Notes: generated by a model not told the origin, from the sequence alone. Positions 1 to 11,726 are shown, counted from the first letter of the stretch. The stretch is 64,000 nt of DNA from Panax quinquefolius (GCA_020205615.1 CM035162.1:37996464-38060463), one strand, 5' to 3'. A program made the numbers and translations.

Positions 1-384
1 GACGTCTATTATTTATCTATGTGGTAGCATGAAAAAATAAAATAAAATAAAAATAAAAAAACGTGGCAAAAATATAATAAAAATAACTTAAAACAATGAC
101 ATGTCATTTAAAATATATATTTTTCTCCATTTCCTTCTTTCTCTACACAATCAACTACCCACCTTCTTTCTATTCCTCCACAACCACCATGAGCCACCAT
201 CATTACTTATCACCGTCTCCTGTTCCAAATGCTAATCCTCCTCATACATCTCATGTGTCGATCCAGCGCCTAATAAACCCTACTGTTGCCCCCTTTGCAG
301 TAACTTAATTCTCCAATCTTTGTTGTAAAAGAAGGATGTGCAGAAATACATAAAAAGTTTGCTAGGGTTTTACTTGCGGTGGTG
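1..384 (+). other. Host DNA left of the copia insertion, no confident gene
   Basis: This AT-rich flank precedes the AAAAT target duplication at 385-389. An open frame at 96-308 gives 70 residues with a hydrophobic start and a His/Ser/Pro-rich middle from an internal ATG at 189; I recognise no family. A second stretch near 318-384 reads open up to the insertion point. Together with 7995-8141 it may once have been one exon now split by the retrotransposon, but the frame does not join cleanly. Neither can be called a gene from sequence alone. Confidence 0.25.
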
Positions 385-389
385 AAAAT

Positions 390-3300
390 TGTTGGAAAAT
401 ATAGCAATTAACAAGACGAATAATATAAATAAATTGGAACAACTTATGTGACGCCCCCAAAATAGGTATACATCACCCATTCCCGAGGTTAATAATACAT
501 GGTGCAGTAAACAACTACAACTTTATTATTACAACAAGAAAAGCATGAGTTTAAATACAAATATTATCTTCTAAACAATATCTATACTCAAATAAATCCT
601 CATCACATTTATTGATACATTATTTTACAAAATGGTGAGGACTACTAAACGACTCTCTCTAGAACCTTCATTCCATACCCCGACTGCACTCTCGCTTATA
701 TTCTCGCCTCCCGAGAAAAATGGAACAAAAGGAAAAGGGTGAGCTCAACTAGCTCAAGAAAGAATATTATGACTAAGATAATATACAACAAATTACCGTT
801 AGTCTTCAAGGAAAAATCTAATAGAATCTGATAGACAACAAATTTTAAATCAATATTCATAGCGGAAATAATAATTCATTAGAAGAGTTAAGTAGAGAAT
901 GCAAACTACTATCTTCTATGTATGAATTTAAGAGTTCATCGCTCATCTTTTATCCCCGTAATATCAATCAATATTCATCCGAATCAAATATTCATCTTTG
1001 CACTACAGCCAAAGATATTCATCAATTAGTCATGTTCATCTAAACACTGCTCATCTTCAGCACTACTACCAAAGATATTCTTCAGAAATCATTCATCTGC
1101 ACCACAGCCCAAAGATATTCAATAATATCATCATTTAAGATCGAGGATGATGAAAATATTTTTAAAGAAACGAATCCAAAGAAACAAAATGACAAGGATT
1201 AAGGATTGAGGATTCGTGATTTTGTTTTATCCATGTTCAAAAATACCTCAAAAATGATCATAGTGGTGTAAAATTCAAGAATGATCAAAACATGGATACA
1301 ATCAAAGCTAGTATCCGAATAGATATTTTGACAAAAAGAAGAAATTTTATTTTTCTATGAATAGTGCAGTATCACGTGAATAGTCTAGATATCGTGAATA
1401 GTAACTCCACACACCAAAAGATAGAAATTCCACAAAAACATCTTCACACTTCATGAATAGTACTCGTGAATAAGAACTTTATGAATAAGAACTCATGAAT
1501 AGTAACTCGTGAATAAGAACTCATGAATAGTAACCCCGACATGAAAAAGTTCCAAATTTGATAAAAGTTCCAACCAATATTTCAAAGATAATGATATTGA
1601 AGAAATAATATCATTTGAGAAGAAAATAACATCCCTTACCTCGAAAGATCAAGATTTAAATTTAAAAACAGGATATAAAGCATGACTTGACTTGCCGTCA
1701 TGATGACAAAGAATACTCAAAGTATACTCAAAATACTCACAAGAATACGCTTCGATAATATAAAGAGAGAAAACTTCAGCTTTACGTGTGATTTTCAATT
1801 CTAACCTAAGCACCTATTTATAGGAAAATGCTTTAGAAACACAAAAGCGTAAAATTTAATAAAATAATAATATTTCTTAAAAATATTCAAGCCCACCTTA
1901 GAAATCTGATTTCAGATCATTTATAACACATGTGAGCCACTCAATTACAACAAAAAACGTTTTTCTTACAAAAAAATATTTTAAACTCCAAAATCAATTA
2001 TTCCTAATTTCGAACTTCAATAATTCATAATAAATAGTCCTTTCATCGAGAAAATTGAATCTCGCTAATTTTATAGGAAATTCAATTCTCTACAACTTTG
2101 CGAAGAAAGTTTTTCCAAATTCCAAATAGAAATTGACCAAATCCACAAACTGACGATTTTACAAAGCTATAATCAAATTTCAAATAATAAATGGGGTCCA
2201 CCGACATGTTTAACATGTTTTAAACATTTATTGCAACAAAATACTCCTCCTCCTCGATACTCATATATCCCACATTCGTTGTAAAATATCACCATTATTA
2301 TATTATTAAAATATAATAATATATTTAAATGAATTATTTTATCGAAAAAAGATAAAATTTCAATTTTCAACAATTGTCACAATAAAAATTTTCTCCATCT
2401 ATATCCACATAAAATCAATATTTTTCTCATCATATGAATCAATAATTAATTATTCACAAATAATATTACGTAATCATAATATCGACAACCGTGCGCTTCC
2501 TGTGAAAGAGGGGGCTTTCCAATAAGAATTTCTTCATCATGCCGCAATTAGGTGACCAAACCTCTCCTTAGACGTAACTTTCTAGACATTGCCAATAATG
2601 TTATCTAATAATATTATTCAGATAATATGAATTATTGCTTCGATAATAAAAATACTTTGTAAATGACAATTATCAAATAACAATTGAATATAAAATATCA
2701 ACGCAGTTAATTATTAACTCAATAAAATCTTTGAATAAAGATAATTATCGTAACCATTATTGAGTAGTGCCTTTCACGTAAGAATCAATAATTGGTGCAA
2801 TACCGCAATTGCTACCGTGTGTTTTAACCAATTTAGTATTTTAACAAGATAATCAGAATAACTACGTCGTTATTTTTAAACAACTTATATTTGTCGCTTT
2901 CTTCATCCAATCGCTCAAGCTATGGGGCCCACACACATTTATCATACTTAGTCGCATTTAATATTCCCCGACAAGATTTAATATTCCACGACCAAACGAA
3001 TATTCCCCGACAACAATGAATATTTTATAACCACTTGCTTATTTTGAAATATTTGCATGTATTTTACCCTTAACTATCCACATTAATCACATCAACCCTT
3101 ACTATTTCAAAATAATAAATAGAGAAAATTAAATTTCATTAATAATAAGTTGGGGTCTTACAACTTAGTTGAAAACCGAGGCGTAGCGTAGCTCTTCGTC
3201 CCCAAAAAGTGATTTCTTTCCAATAATAATAATCATGGTACAAATGAAATTTAATACTGGCCACTCTCCGTGATTCAATTCAAGAAAGTCTCCGATCGTG

Positions 3301-3621
3301 TGTACTCACGGAAGGAGGCTTTGGACTTGTCTATGTGGATTGCCCAATTAACAGAGTATAAGAGTTGAATATATCGAGAAGAATAGGATACACAGAGATA
3401 ATATGGAGAAGAAGAATAAAGTAGTTACTTGTGTATATCTTTTTCTCATGAAAGTAAACTATCATTTTTCTAAAAAACAATCACCCTTATAAGGAATGTT
3501 TAAATAACGTTGGAGATTTTAATAGTTTTTAATGAAACGCTTGGGAGTTACAACAAGATATAAATAAGGTTTATGATGGAATTGAAACGGGGGTTACAGA
3601 AATTTTGGAGAATAACCAACA
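390..3621 (-). repeat. 3' LTR of the expansin-carrying copia, split by a solo gypsy LTR
   Basis: The LTR sequence is 390-446 plus 3168-3621, about 511 bp, aligning to 7485-7989. The interrupting 447-3162 segment is a solo gypsy LTR bordered by ACTTA on both sides. The intact partner LTR near 7540 shows the uninterrupted site with one ACTTA, which proves the later insertion. Differences between the LTR pair are concentrated in about 3170-3345, with small indels; the remainder to the end matches. Confidence 0.87.
447..3162 (-). mobile_element. Solo LTR of a Tekay/Del-like gypsy element
   Basis: This 2716-bp unit begins TGTGACGCCCC and ends GGTCTTACA on plus, that is TGTAAGACC...GCGTCACA on minus, with a perfect ACTTA duplication (442-446 and 3163-3167). 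It is the reverse complement of the LTRs of the complete element at 14016-43647; removing nested DNA from the 3' LTR there gives 2717 bp, almost the same length. It has no internal region, so it arose by LTR-LTR recombination. Inside are short tandem motifs around TGAATAGTAACTC (about 1365-1545) and around GCACTACAGCCAAAGAT (about 1000-1110). Confidence 0.93.
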
Positions 3622-3634
3622 ATCCCCCACATGA
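3622..3634 (-). promoter_or_regulatory. Polypurine tract of the expansin-carrying copia
   Basis: On the minus strand this reads as a purine-rich CATGTGGGGGAT directly before the TGTTGG start of the LTR. This is the usual copia plus-strand priming site and fixes the element's orientation as minus. Confidence 0.7.
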
Positions 3635-4195
3635 TCCAAAATTATCAAAGAGAAGAAAATAAAAAGAAGTGAGAAGGGCAATGGATTTTAGATACATAAC
3701 GTCGATACCTTGTGGGTTTGAATCGACACTTAGTGGAACAAGCTCATGATTGTAGATTATAGGTGAATTATATTCTTGAACCTATTATCTGTGATACAAT
3801 CAATTTAGCTTGCACACATATCTTAAATCCTGAATCCACACAAGTCCGCTGGTTTGCTAGCGTTTCAGTGCCATGCGCCATGTCCCATTTTTATAAAGGT
3901 TCTAGAGAGTATGCCAAAGACTCTCATAGGAAGCGGCCTACACTTCCACCTTTATATAGGTGAACCCATCAAGTGTATACTGACATACACCACCCTTTAG
4001 GGGCTATGAGTTTCATTAAGAATCTAAACGATTCATCCTTTCACAATTTGTCAGTAAGCACCACATGCACACAAGAAGGGATATAAATAATTGTAGTGCT
4101 ATAATTAAGTAATTATGTGACTTGTTGTTACCCATTGAACCCAATTCATGGGATCTCCAATCACATGGGTTGGGTTTCCATCACGTATTACTTAC

Positions 4196-5130
4196 TCAAG
4201 ATGTTGGCAATAGTCCCATCCCTCTGGATGCTTCTTGGACTCTCTTTTTAATTAATCCCTTTGTAATCGGATCCGCTAGGTTCTTTTCAGACCTTTCAAA
4301 TTTCCATGGAAATAACACCGCCATCTTGATCGATCCTCATTCAATATTATGTCTCAAGCGAATACGTCTCTGTTTCCCATTATACACATGGTTCATTGCT
4401 CGTCCAATAGCAGCTTGAGAATCACAATGCAGAAATATAAAAGGAATTGGTTTAGACCACAACGGTATGTCTACCAATAAATTCCTCAGCCACTCTGCTT
4501 CTGTACCTGTCAATTCTTATACAATAAAATTCAGATTTCATATTAGATTTAGCAGTACAGTTTGTTTAGCAGATCTCCAAGAGACAACTCATCCACTTAA
4601 AGTAAACACATATCCACTAGTGGAGCTTTGTTTCATCACTATCAGATACCCAATTAGTATCACAATATCCTTCAAAAACATTAGGATGATCAGAAAAATG
4701 TACACTTACATTTACTGTTCCTTTTAAATAACTCATTAGACGTGACAACGCATTCCAATTATTCTTATGCGTATATCTGCTAATTCTACTAATGACATAT
4801 GTTATATCAAGTCGAGTACAATTCATTAAGTACATTACACTATCAATGATTCTGGTATCTTCAATTTGTGCAATACCAATCCCCTTTATTTTTCTTTAAA
4901 TGCACACACTAGAGTCACAAGGTGTTCCTAATGGCTCTTCATTAAAGAAATTAAATTTCTTAAGAATTCCACATAATAAAAACAAACCATGTGCATTTTT
5001 ATTAATTCTCATGCCAAGATTCAGGTTCGTTTTTCATGTCAAATTTAGAGAATAAAAAAATGTTTTAATAGTTTTCACAACTATTTCATCAGTACCAAAT
5101 ATCAGCAAATTATCCACATATAATCACATC
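4196..5130 (-). pseudogene. Copia reverse transcriptase/RNase H remnant
   Basis: Minus-strand translation in shifting frames gives, in order, a YVDN catalytic-box remnant of the usual YVDD near 5109-5120, the conserved stretch around LMNCTRLDITYVISRISRY (4835 downward), GYCDTNWVSDSDE (about 4660-4620), and the C-terminal RNase H tail ending at a stop at 4196-4198, where DPITKGL and GMGLLPTS are recognisable. These are the last third of a copia pol. Several frameshifts and stops make it non-functional. Everything upstream of the palm domain is absent. Confidence 0.82.
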
Positions 5131-6640
5131 ACAATTTTCATGCTTTGTATCTCATGCATATATCACATTTCTCATGCTTCACAGTTTATGTATAATTCGT
5201 ATTTTATACATGCTTCATCTTTCTCATATTATACATTTATACATGCTTGACATCTGATACATTATGCTCCATAATGCTCATACTTAGCATTTCTCAAATT
5301 ATATAGTTCACATAGAACAATTAACTTAAATTATCAACAAACTATTAACAGTTATTATCACATTGTTGCACGGAGTGCACATTAAAATAATTCACAAGAA
5401 TTTCACATAATGCTTAACATTAGTACATAACAAGTACTGAAAAACTTGCTTTAAAATTATCAATAGACCGATTAACTTTTAACTTCTTTTTAAACACCCA
5501 ACATATTTACTTCTTTTTAAATTCTGGTATAGCTATTTTAGCTAGACACACCCCCACATTTTAAGATACCCCAAGTTAGGTGCATGATCTTTCCATAATT
5601 GACATGGTAAAGAGTCTTCCTTTTATGTGGAACTCTATTAAAATTGATTATTTAGAAAGGCAAGCTTCTCCCACATATTGGAAAGCTAATTAACATGACA
5701 TTCGTTATATCTTTAAGTGTTCGATCTATTTTTCTTTTTCTAACTAATTTTCAACCTTTGTTTTATTTAATAAACATTTTTTTCGCTTCATCTTTTAAAA
5801 AGCGATGAGATAGATTTGAGTATATCTAGAATTATCATCATTGTTCACCATCTTTTGCCACATGAACCAAATTAACATAAAATAATAGAACATATATAAA
5901 AATAGAAGAAAGGCTTCACGACTTTAGGAAACACAATCCATATAAATGCTCAATTATTTACCATTAATCTTTCAAATTTCATAAGACGTGAAATTATGGA
6001 ATAATTCAATAAAATTACTAAAACCTAAATTACTCCACTAGGAACAAGGGTACATGTGTTATTACAATATGGTAATTTAATTCAAAGCACCAACAATTAA
6101 TATTTCAAAAATATTAACAAAGGAATTAAATAATGTATAATATTACTCAATTAATATTCCAAGTATGCTATAAAAACATTAAAATACTTCCATAAAATTT
6201 ACAACAGTATCTTATCATCACCAAAGGTTACTGTAATTTTCTGGAATTTTTCTGAAGATCATGCAAATTATCACAATTAATTAACTATTTATTAATTGAT
6301 TTCCATGATTAAACAATTAATAAAATATTTTCTGGAATTAAATAAAAATCATCAAAGAATTAAGTAGTCATGCATAAAACTCTTGAGATAGTGACACCAC
6401 TTCCTTCTTTATTTAGTTTAAAGACAAGGAATAAAAATTATGCAACATATAGAAAAATAAAAGGAATAAAACCATGCATAATTATTTTATTTTATAATCG
6501 ATTCTTAAACGAAAAATAATATTTCCTCATGCAAAAATTATCAATCCACCGAAATGAGCAATTTTTAGTACAAACGTTATAACTATATATTGCATCCCGA
6601 GTCTTTGGATATTTATAGATATTATTATAGATTTTTAAAG

Positions 6641-6671
<31 letters not shown>

Positions 6672-6951
6672 AAATCCTTAGCTTGGAAATTAAGAGAAAG
6701 AAACCATTAATACAAAAATAGACCATGTACATGTACCCATATTTCTATCACTACTATTGAGAAATGACTTCTCATAAAATAACTATCCCCATGATCCTGC
6801 AATCTTGAATTTAAGCACAACTTCCAAAACATAACATTACAAAATCAATCCCTTATTTATTCCCTTGAAATCTCTCTTCATTTCCTCACAACTTATTTCA
6901 AATCCTATTTTCTTGTAATAAAGATTTGTCTTTTCTTTACTTGTTTGTGCA
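5131..6951. other. Anonymous AT-rich filler inside the copia element
   Basis: I see no coding similarity here. The stretch has repeated CATGCTT/CTCAT-type words at about 5130-5260, many short A- or T-runs, and a 27-base T tract at 6641-6667. The T run could be the poly(A) of a retroposed minus-strand transcript or a simple repeat; no duplication flanking it was found. It separates the pol remnant from the expansin fragment. Confidence 0.5.
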
Positions 6952-7462
6952 ATGAAATTTGGAGGATTACTATAATATCCATTGGAATTTTATTATTAGT
7001 GGGATTTTTTCAATTGTCTCAACCGCCGAGGGGTATTATAGTGGTTGGATAAATGCTCATGCCACCTTTTATGGAGGTGGTGATGCTCCAGAGAACAATG
7101 GGTATGCTACAAAACTAACTTTTAATTTGTACAACTCAATTTTAATAATTATTTTAATTAGTGACACTCAATACCTTGACATCAACAATATTTTAGCTCT
7201 CACAATATCAATATCCTTACATTATTATAGTACAATTTTTATGGCATGGTAATTTGTCATATTTATATATGTAGGTGGGGCTTATGGGTATGGAAATCTT
7301 TACGACCGAGGATATGGGACAAATCTGATGAGCAATGAGCACATCCCCTGCTTTAACAATGGATTGAGTCATGGAGCATGCTTTCAACTTATGTGTGTGA
7401 ATGATCCACAGGTGGTGCCAAGCAGGTATAATCACGATCCACCGCCTCAAACTTCTTGTTAA
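6952..7462 (+). pseudogene. Alpha-expansin fragment with retained intron
   Basis: Exon 1 (6952-7101) ends with the expansin N-terminal signature GWINAHATFYGGGDA. A GT...AG intron follows (7102-7274), then exon 2 (7275-7462) with [24 protein letters not shown] and CVNDP, all landmarks of the family-45-like domain of cell-wall-loosening expansins. It is broken. The ATG at 6952 is out of frame with the mature region, the splice junction is one base off the family frame, and two conserved cysteines are changed (GAC to GAY, SCGAC to SHGAC). Similarity ends after CVNDP with a stop at 7460-7462, and the pollen-allergen-like C-terminal domain is missing. It lies antisense to the copia element that contains it, which can explain why the intron survived. 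Confidence 0.88.
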
Positions 7463-7484
7463 TAGATTAAATCACTTTTTAGAT

Positions 7485-7989
7485 TGTTGGAAAATATAGC
7501 AATTAACAAGACGAATAATATAAATAAATTGGAACAACTTAGTTTGAAACCGAGGCGTAGCGTAGCTCTTCGTCCTAAAAAGTGATTTCGCTTCAATCGA
7601 TAATAATCATGGTACAAATGGTCATTGCCGCCACTCTCCGAGATTCAATCAAAAGTCTCCGATCGTGTACTACTCACGGAAGGAGGCTTTGGACTTTATC
7701 TATGGGATTGCCCAATTAACAAAGTATAAGAGTTGAATATATCGAGAAGAATAGGATACACAGAGATAATATGGAGAAGAAGAATAAAGTAGTTACTTGT
7801 GTATATCTTTTTCTCATGAAAGTAAACTATCATTTTTCTAAAAAACAATCACCCTTATAAGGAATGTTTAAATAACGTTGGAGATTTTAATAGTTTTTAA
7901 TGAAACGCTTGGGAGTTACAACAAGATATAAATAAGGTTTATGATGGAATTGAAACGGGGGTTACAGAAATTTTGGAGAATAACCAACA
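7485..7989 (-). repeat. 5' LTR of the expansin-carrying copia
   Basis: This 505-bp LTR has TGTTGG/CCAACA ends and lies 22 bp after the expansin stop codon. It contains the uninterrupted sequence into which the solo gypsy LTR later jumped in the other copy. The adjoining internal bases (7470-7484) do not resemble the usual TGGTATCAGAGC primer site, so the element may have lost it. Confidence 0.87.
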
Positions 7990-7994
7990 AAAAT

Positions 7995-8141
7995 TTCCAT
8001 GGTGTCATGAATAAGGTGGCAGTAGCAGCTAAGGTTGAGGTGGAGCGAAAGGCCAAAGAATCGGCTATTTTGAGGAAAAGAGCTAATGAGATCATGGAAC
8101 AATTGACATGCACTGAAGGTATGAAGCTACAGAGAAATTGA
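7995..8141 (+). other. Short Lys/Glu/Ala-rich open stretch, possible host exon piece
   Basis: Just right of the copia duplication, an open frame ends at 8141 with a charged, helix-like composition (AAKVEVERKAKESAILRKRA), which suggests a coiled coil. A short ORF on the other side of the insertion could be the upstream half. No family is recognised and no splice structure is convincing. It may be a fragment of a host gene disrupted by the retrotransposon. Confidence 0.25.
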
Positions 8142-9836
8142 AGAAGAATTTGAGTTTTGGTAATTATAGAAATGCAATTGAGAGCAACTCGCAATGTTAG
8201 GAATGTGTGGCAATAAAATAAAAGCAAACCCCTTTATTTCTAAATCTTCAAACTTTTATTCACGTTCAATTGAAAACAATTCACATAGCATATGCCCAAA
8301 TTGAAGCAACTAAAGCTACTTCATCTGTTCTTCAAATTGGATCCATCAATTCTCCATTCTCCCCCTCTTAATAAGAATTTTGAAACGATCGTCCTCTACT
8401 CCAAGCTTTTTGAAACGCCTTATCCATCGTCGTCCTTCCCCATACAAAAATTCTATAAAATCTGTAACCGGTCAAACTGTATAAACACATCGAAAAATCA
8501 GTAGTAGCTCAAAATGGATCCAGATCTGGTATTGAAATTTTTGATTTGATTTTTCCTTTCTTTATTTTTTGGTTCTATGTTTGGTGTTCTTGTTATAGTT
8601 TCTGGGTTTGAAAAAGATTTGATTTTTTCTTTCTTTATTTATTTTTGGTTCTATATTTGGTGTTCTTGTTGTGGTTTCTGGGTTTGAAAAAAATCCCAAA
8701 ACCATGTCATTTCTTTAGTTTTTCCTGTTCTTTCTGGTAACCATGTGGAATAAACATGAAAAAATTTAATAGACATTTAGTTATTTTAACAGAATGACCT
8801 AAATATTTTAAAATAATAATTAGTTTAGTGGGATAATTTGAAAAATTAAAAGTTCAATGGTGTAATCAGTAAAATTTGTCAACTATAGTGGGTAATTCAT
8901 TAATTCTGCCATTTATTTTTATACTACCATCAATAAACAAATAAATCTCTTTACATCACAATTGAATAATTGACAAAAAAATTCTTTCTTTTGTATATAT
9001 AACAGATAGAAGTATAATAAATACTCCCATCACAAAAACACAAATCTATATTGAAACAACCTGGGTAAAATCTTGAGTTCGGAACAAATTTCGAGTTAAA
9101 TTTCAAGTCTGAATCGAATCGAATCCATCAAAATAAGGTCTTAAACTACTGGTTCAATAGTATTTTTTTGAATCATCTTAACCCACCACAGACTCACCTA
9201 AAAGGTTAGACTGAAGATATTATTGGTAGTAACTTAATTTCTTATATACACATAAGTTTTTTCAATATCTTTGTATATTCAATTCTTTTTTAAACTACAA
9301 ATAAATTTCATAATTCAACAATAGAAATTATAATATTGCTATATATATATATATACACACACACGTGGTGATTAATTATTTTAATTAATGATAAATTATT
9401 TTAATCATAAAATTGAAAGTTATATTTCATTATTGAAACTTATATTTCATTGAAATATGCAATCAGATTTGGAATATACACAATAAATCACGTTTAGTTC
9501 ATGTGTTAGTTTAAAATGCACACATGCCAATTTCCATATATGAAGTCTAATTTTATTAATTCATCAATGTCTGTCTGTTTGGTTGTTGCCAAATGGATAT
9601 CATAATTAAACCTGGGTAGAGTATAATATAAAAAAAATTGAATGCTATATTTGGAGGTATAGATCTATTATCCTCACAAATCAGCCCTTTTCTTTTTAAA
9701 CTCCCCATTTTGGTGGTTATCCATAGAAGTATATATAAATGAATTTCATAATTAAATATAATTAAGAATTTCACAATTATATATAAATATATATATATAT
9801 GGAAAAAATATATATACACAGTTATGTAGTTTACAG
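8142..9836. other. Intergenic, no supported gene
   Basis: The region is AT-rich. A short ATG-started peptide at 8514 (MDPDL) runs into a possible GT donor, but no following exon was found. The only clear structure is the tandem duplication at 8543-8692; short AT and AC runs occur near 9340-9365. Confidence 0.5.
8543..8692. repeat. Two-copy tandem duplication, about 75 bp unit
   Basis: The units 8543-8615 and 8616-8692 both start GATTTGATTTTT and both end in TTCTGGGTTTGAAAAA. They differ by a four-base TTTA insertion and a few substitutions. The sequence is pyrimidine-rich and non-coding. Confidence 0.8.
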
Positions 9837-10140
9837 TCGCCTATGACAGCGGTTTTAACCGTCACTATAGTTATTCTGGTCTATGGTAACGGGTGAACCG
9901 TCGCTATAGCAAAAAAAAAAAATAAGTTATAAGCGTTGTGTACTACATGTGATTATTTATATACATATAGCCGATTTTTCTCCAAATGAACCTGGAGGGG
10001 CGAAATTAAGAGAATAATCGGTATAGCGACGGTTTTTTCCGTCGCTATAGTATAAAAATCCCAAACGTCGTCATATAGCATAAAAATCCGTCTTTATATG
10101 CTATAACGATTTAAAAAAAATCTTCGCTATGGAGTTAGTT
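9837..10140. mobile_element. CACTA-like DNA transposon remnant (subterminal repeats)
   Basis: Repeated direct and inverted copies of CCGTCGCTATAG occur here: near 9890-9910, as a hairpin GCGACGG-tttttt-CCGTCGC at about 10025-10050, and degenerate copies toward 10140. Such motifs are typical of subterminal regions of plant CACTA (En/Spm) elements and derived MITEs. No transposase is present and clear termini were not found, so class assignment is an inference. Confidence 0.5.
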
Positions 10141-10142
10141 TT

Positions 10143-10144
<2 letters not shown>

Positions 10145-10196
<52 letters not shown>
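10145..10196. repeat. (AT)n microsatellite
   Basis: This is an uninterrupted run of 26 AT dinucleotides. Confidence 0.97.
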
Positions 10197-10198
<2 letters not shown>

Positions 10199-11726
10199 AT
10201 CAAGTTATATTCTATGGATAAAAATACAAGTCTCGCATTAAAGAAAAAATAAACTTCATGATACGAGGGAGGAAAAGAAACATCATAATAAGGAATTAAA
10301 TCAAAACTTACACCGAGTGCTTGTTTGTTTAACAACTAATTATCGAACGTTTAGTGTGTTTGAAAGTCTAAACTTACTTAAAAAATTTTGTTAATTGAAA
10401 AATATTGATTGGGTCAGCAGCACACTTGATTAAGATGATTGAAACTAGCCAGAAAGTGATGACTAAAACCATATTTAAAAAGTACGAAACTAAGTACATG
10501 GTTTGATAGTAATTATCCACTAAAAATAATTAATTAATGATAGTAATTAGTTTATCAATTACTGATCTCGGATCCTTATCTGTTAGTTAATCGCTCTTAT
10601 AATCATTTTTATTCAATCTCATTAATTATATTTATTTTGATTATGCTAACTTTGGCGGCCACGCTAACTAGGGACGCAAACTATAAATAAATAAATAAAT
10701 AAATAATACATTTTGTTAATTAATTTAATTTGTTTGTGATGCTGATTACAGAAAGCATAATGAAGCCCTTGTTTTGAGATTTTTGCACTTTTAAAAATAA
10801 AAAAAAATATTGAGTTTATTAATTATTATTTATAAAATTTAAAATTTATGTGCATCGGCCTGAAAGTATAGTCACAAGTTCAAATAGCCAACATATTGAG
10901 TGAAAACCCGATTGGGCATAACAGGAGTGTTTTTTGTAAGCCAAATTCTGTAGAGGACGGACTCTACAATTAAGACTGTAAAATGAACAAACTGTTTAGG
11001 CACGATTTGTATCTGTTCGATTAAAAGTTTCATTCGAGCTTGACTCTAAATATAAATGATTTAAATATGAGCAAATTTTAAAGTTGGATAAATTATTTGA
11101 ACTTTCTCAAATTGTAATTTTCTATTGATACTCGGATCATATTCGTTCGAAAAGTTCAAACTGCTCGGGCTCGATTCGAGATCGTGCTCGATTCGGTAGC
11201 TAAACGAGTTTTAATCAAACCTTATTTTATACTCGATAAATTTTATAAACTAAATCTGAGTAACTTAATACTCGGCTCGACTCGATTCATCTCCCATCTT
11301 AATTGTCATTTCTAGGCCAAATTCTCACCCCTTCTATACGAGCCTTTCGCAGTTCATATTTCACCTTTAATATATTGTTGTTATATATGTAGCATATTAT
11401 GGATTTTCTAATTAGGAACTCAATGAATTTAGTTTTCCTTGGCCCTAAATAAATAAAGATTAAAAGTTGATAGTCTAAAATGAGTTTAGTTAGCTTAAAG
11501 AAAAGTGATTGTTATTTTCATCATATCTTAGTTGTGGAAATGACAAATTTATGAAAATAAGAATAGTTAATGTGCAAATTCAACTTTTCCGGAGGGAGCT
11601 ATTATATATGACTAAAATTCTTCAACATAGGTTTCCATAAACTATAATGCAAAATCGTACCAACATAAAGTTTATTACTTTGTGTACGAAATTTGACTTT
11701 ACAGTAAATCAAATCGGGGAGTGGTT
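10197..11726. other. Intergenic, no supported gene
   Basis: No coding similarity was seen. An (AAAT)n run lies near 10681-10708. The block at about 11000-11300 repeats CTCGATTCG/CGGCTCGACTCG-like words interspersed with AT-rich DNA. I have seen similar sequence in dispersed non-autonomous plant repeats, but the class cannot be named here. Confidence 0.45.

Larger units (their letters stand above)
390..7989 (-). mobile_element. Non-autonomous Ty1/copia element carrying an expansin fragment
   Basis: Both ends are LTRs of about 0.5 kb with TGTTGG...CCAACA termini, and the element is flanked by the perfect 5-bp duplication AAAAT (385-389 and 7990-7994), so the whole block entered as one unit. 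A purine tract next to the left LTR and pol remnants on minus set the orientation: 3' LTR on the left, 5' LTR on the right. Gag, protease, integrase and the front of the reverse transcriptase are missing. In their place are about 1.8 kb of anonymous AT-rich DNA and an alpha-expansin fragment on plus. No tRNA-Met primer site is visible beside the right LTR. The last roughly 270 bp of the two LTRs look identical by eye, so the insertion seems young although the interior is decayed. Confidence 0.88.

Noticed and set aside
96..308. 70-residue open frame with hydrophobic N-terminus, possible secreted peptide
   Set aside because: No recognised family, low-complexity His/Ser/Pro sequence, and no supporting splice or promoter signals; length is within chance in AT-rich DNA.
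10135..10335. Open frame encoding an Ile/Tyr repeat
   Set aside because: It is the translation of the (AT)n microsatellite and not a protein.
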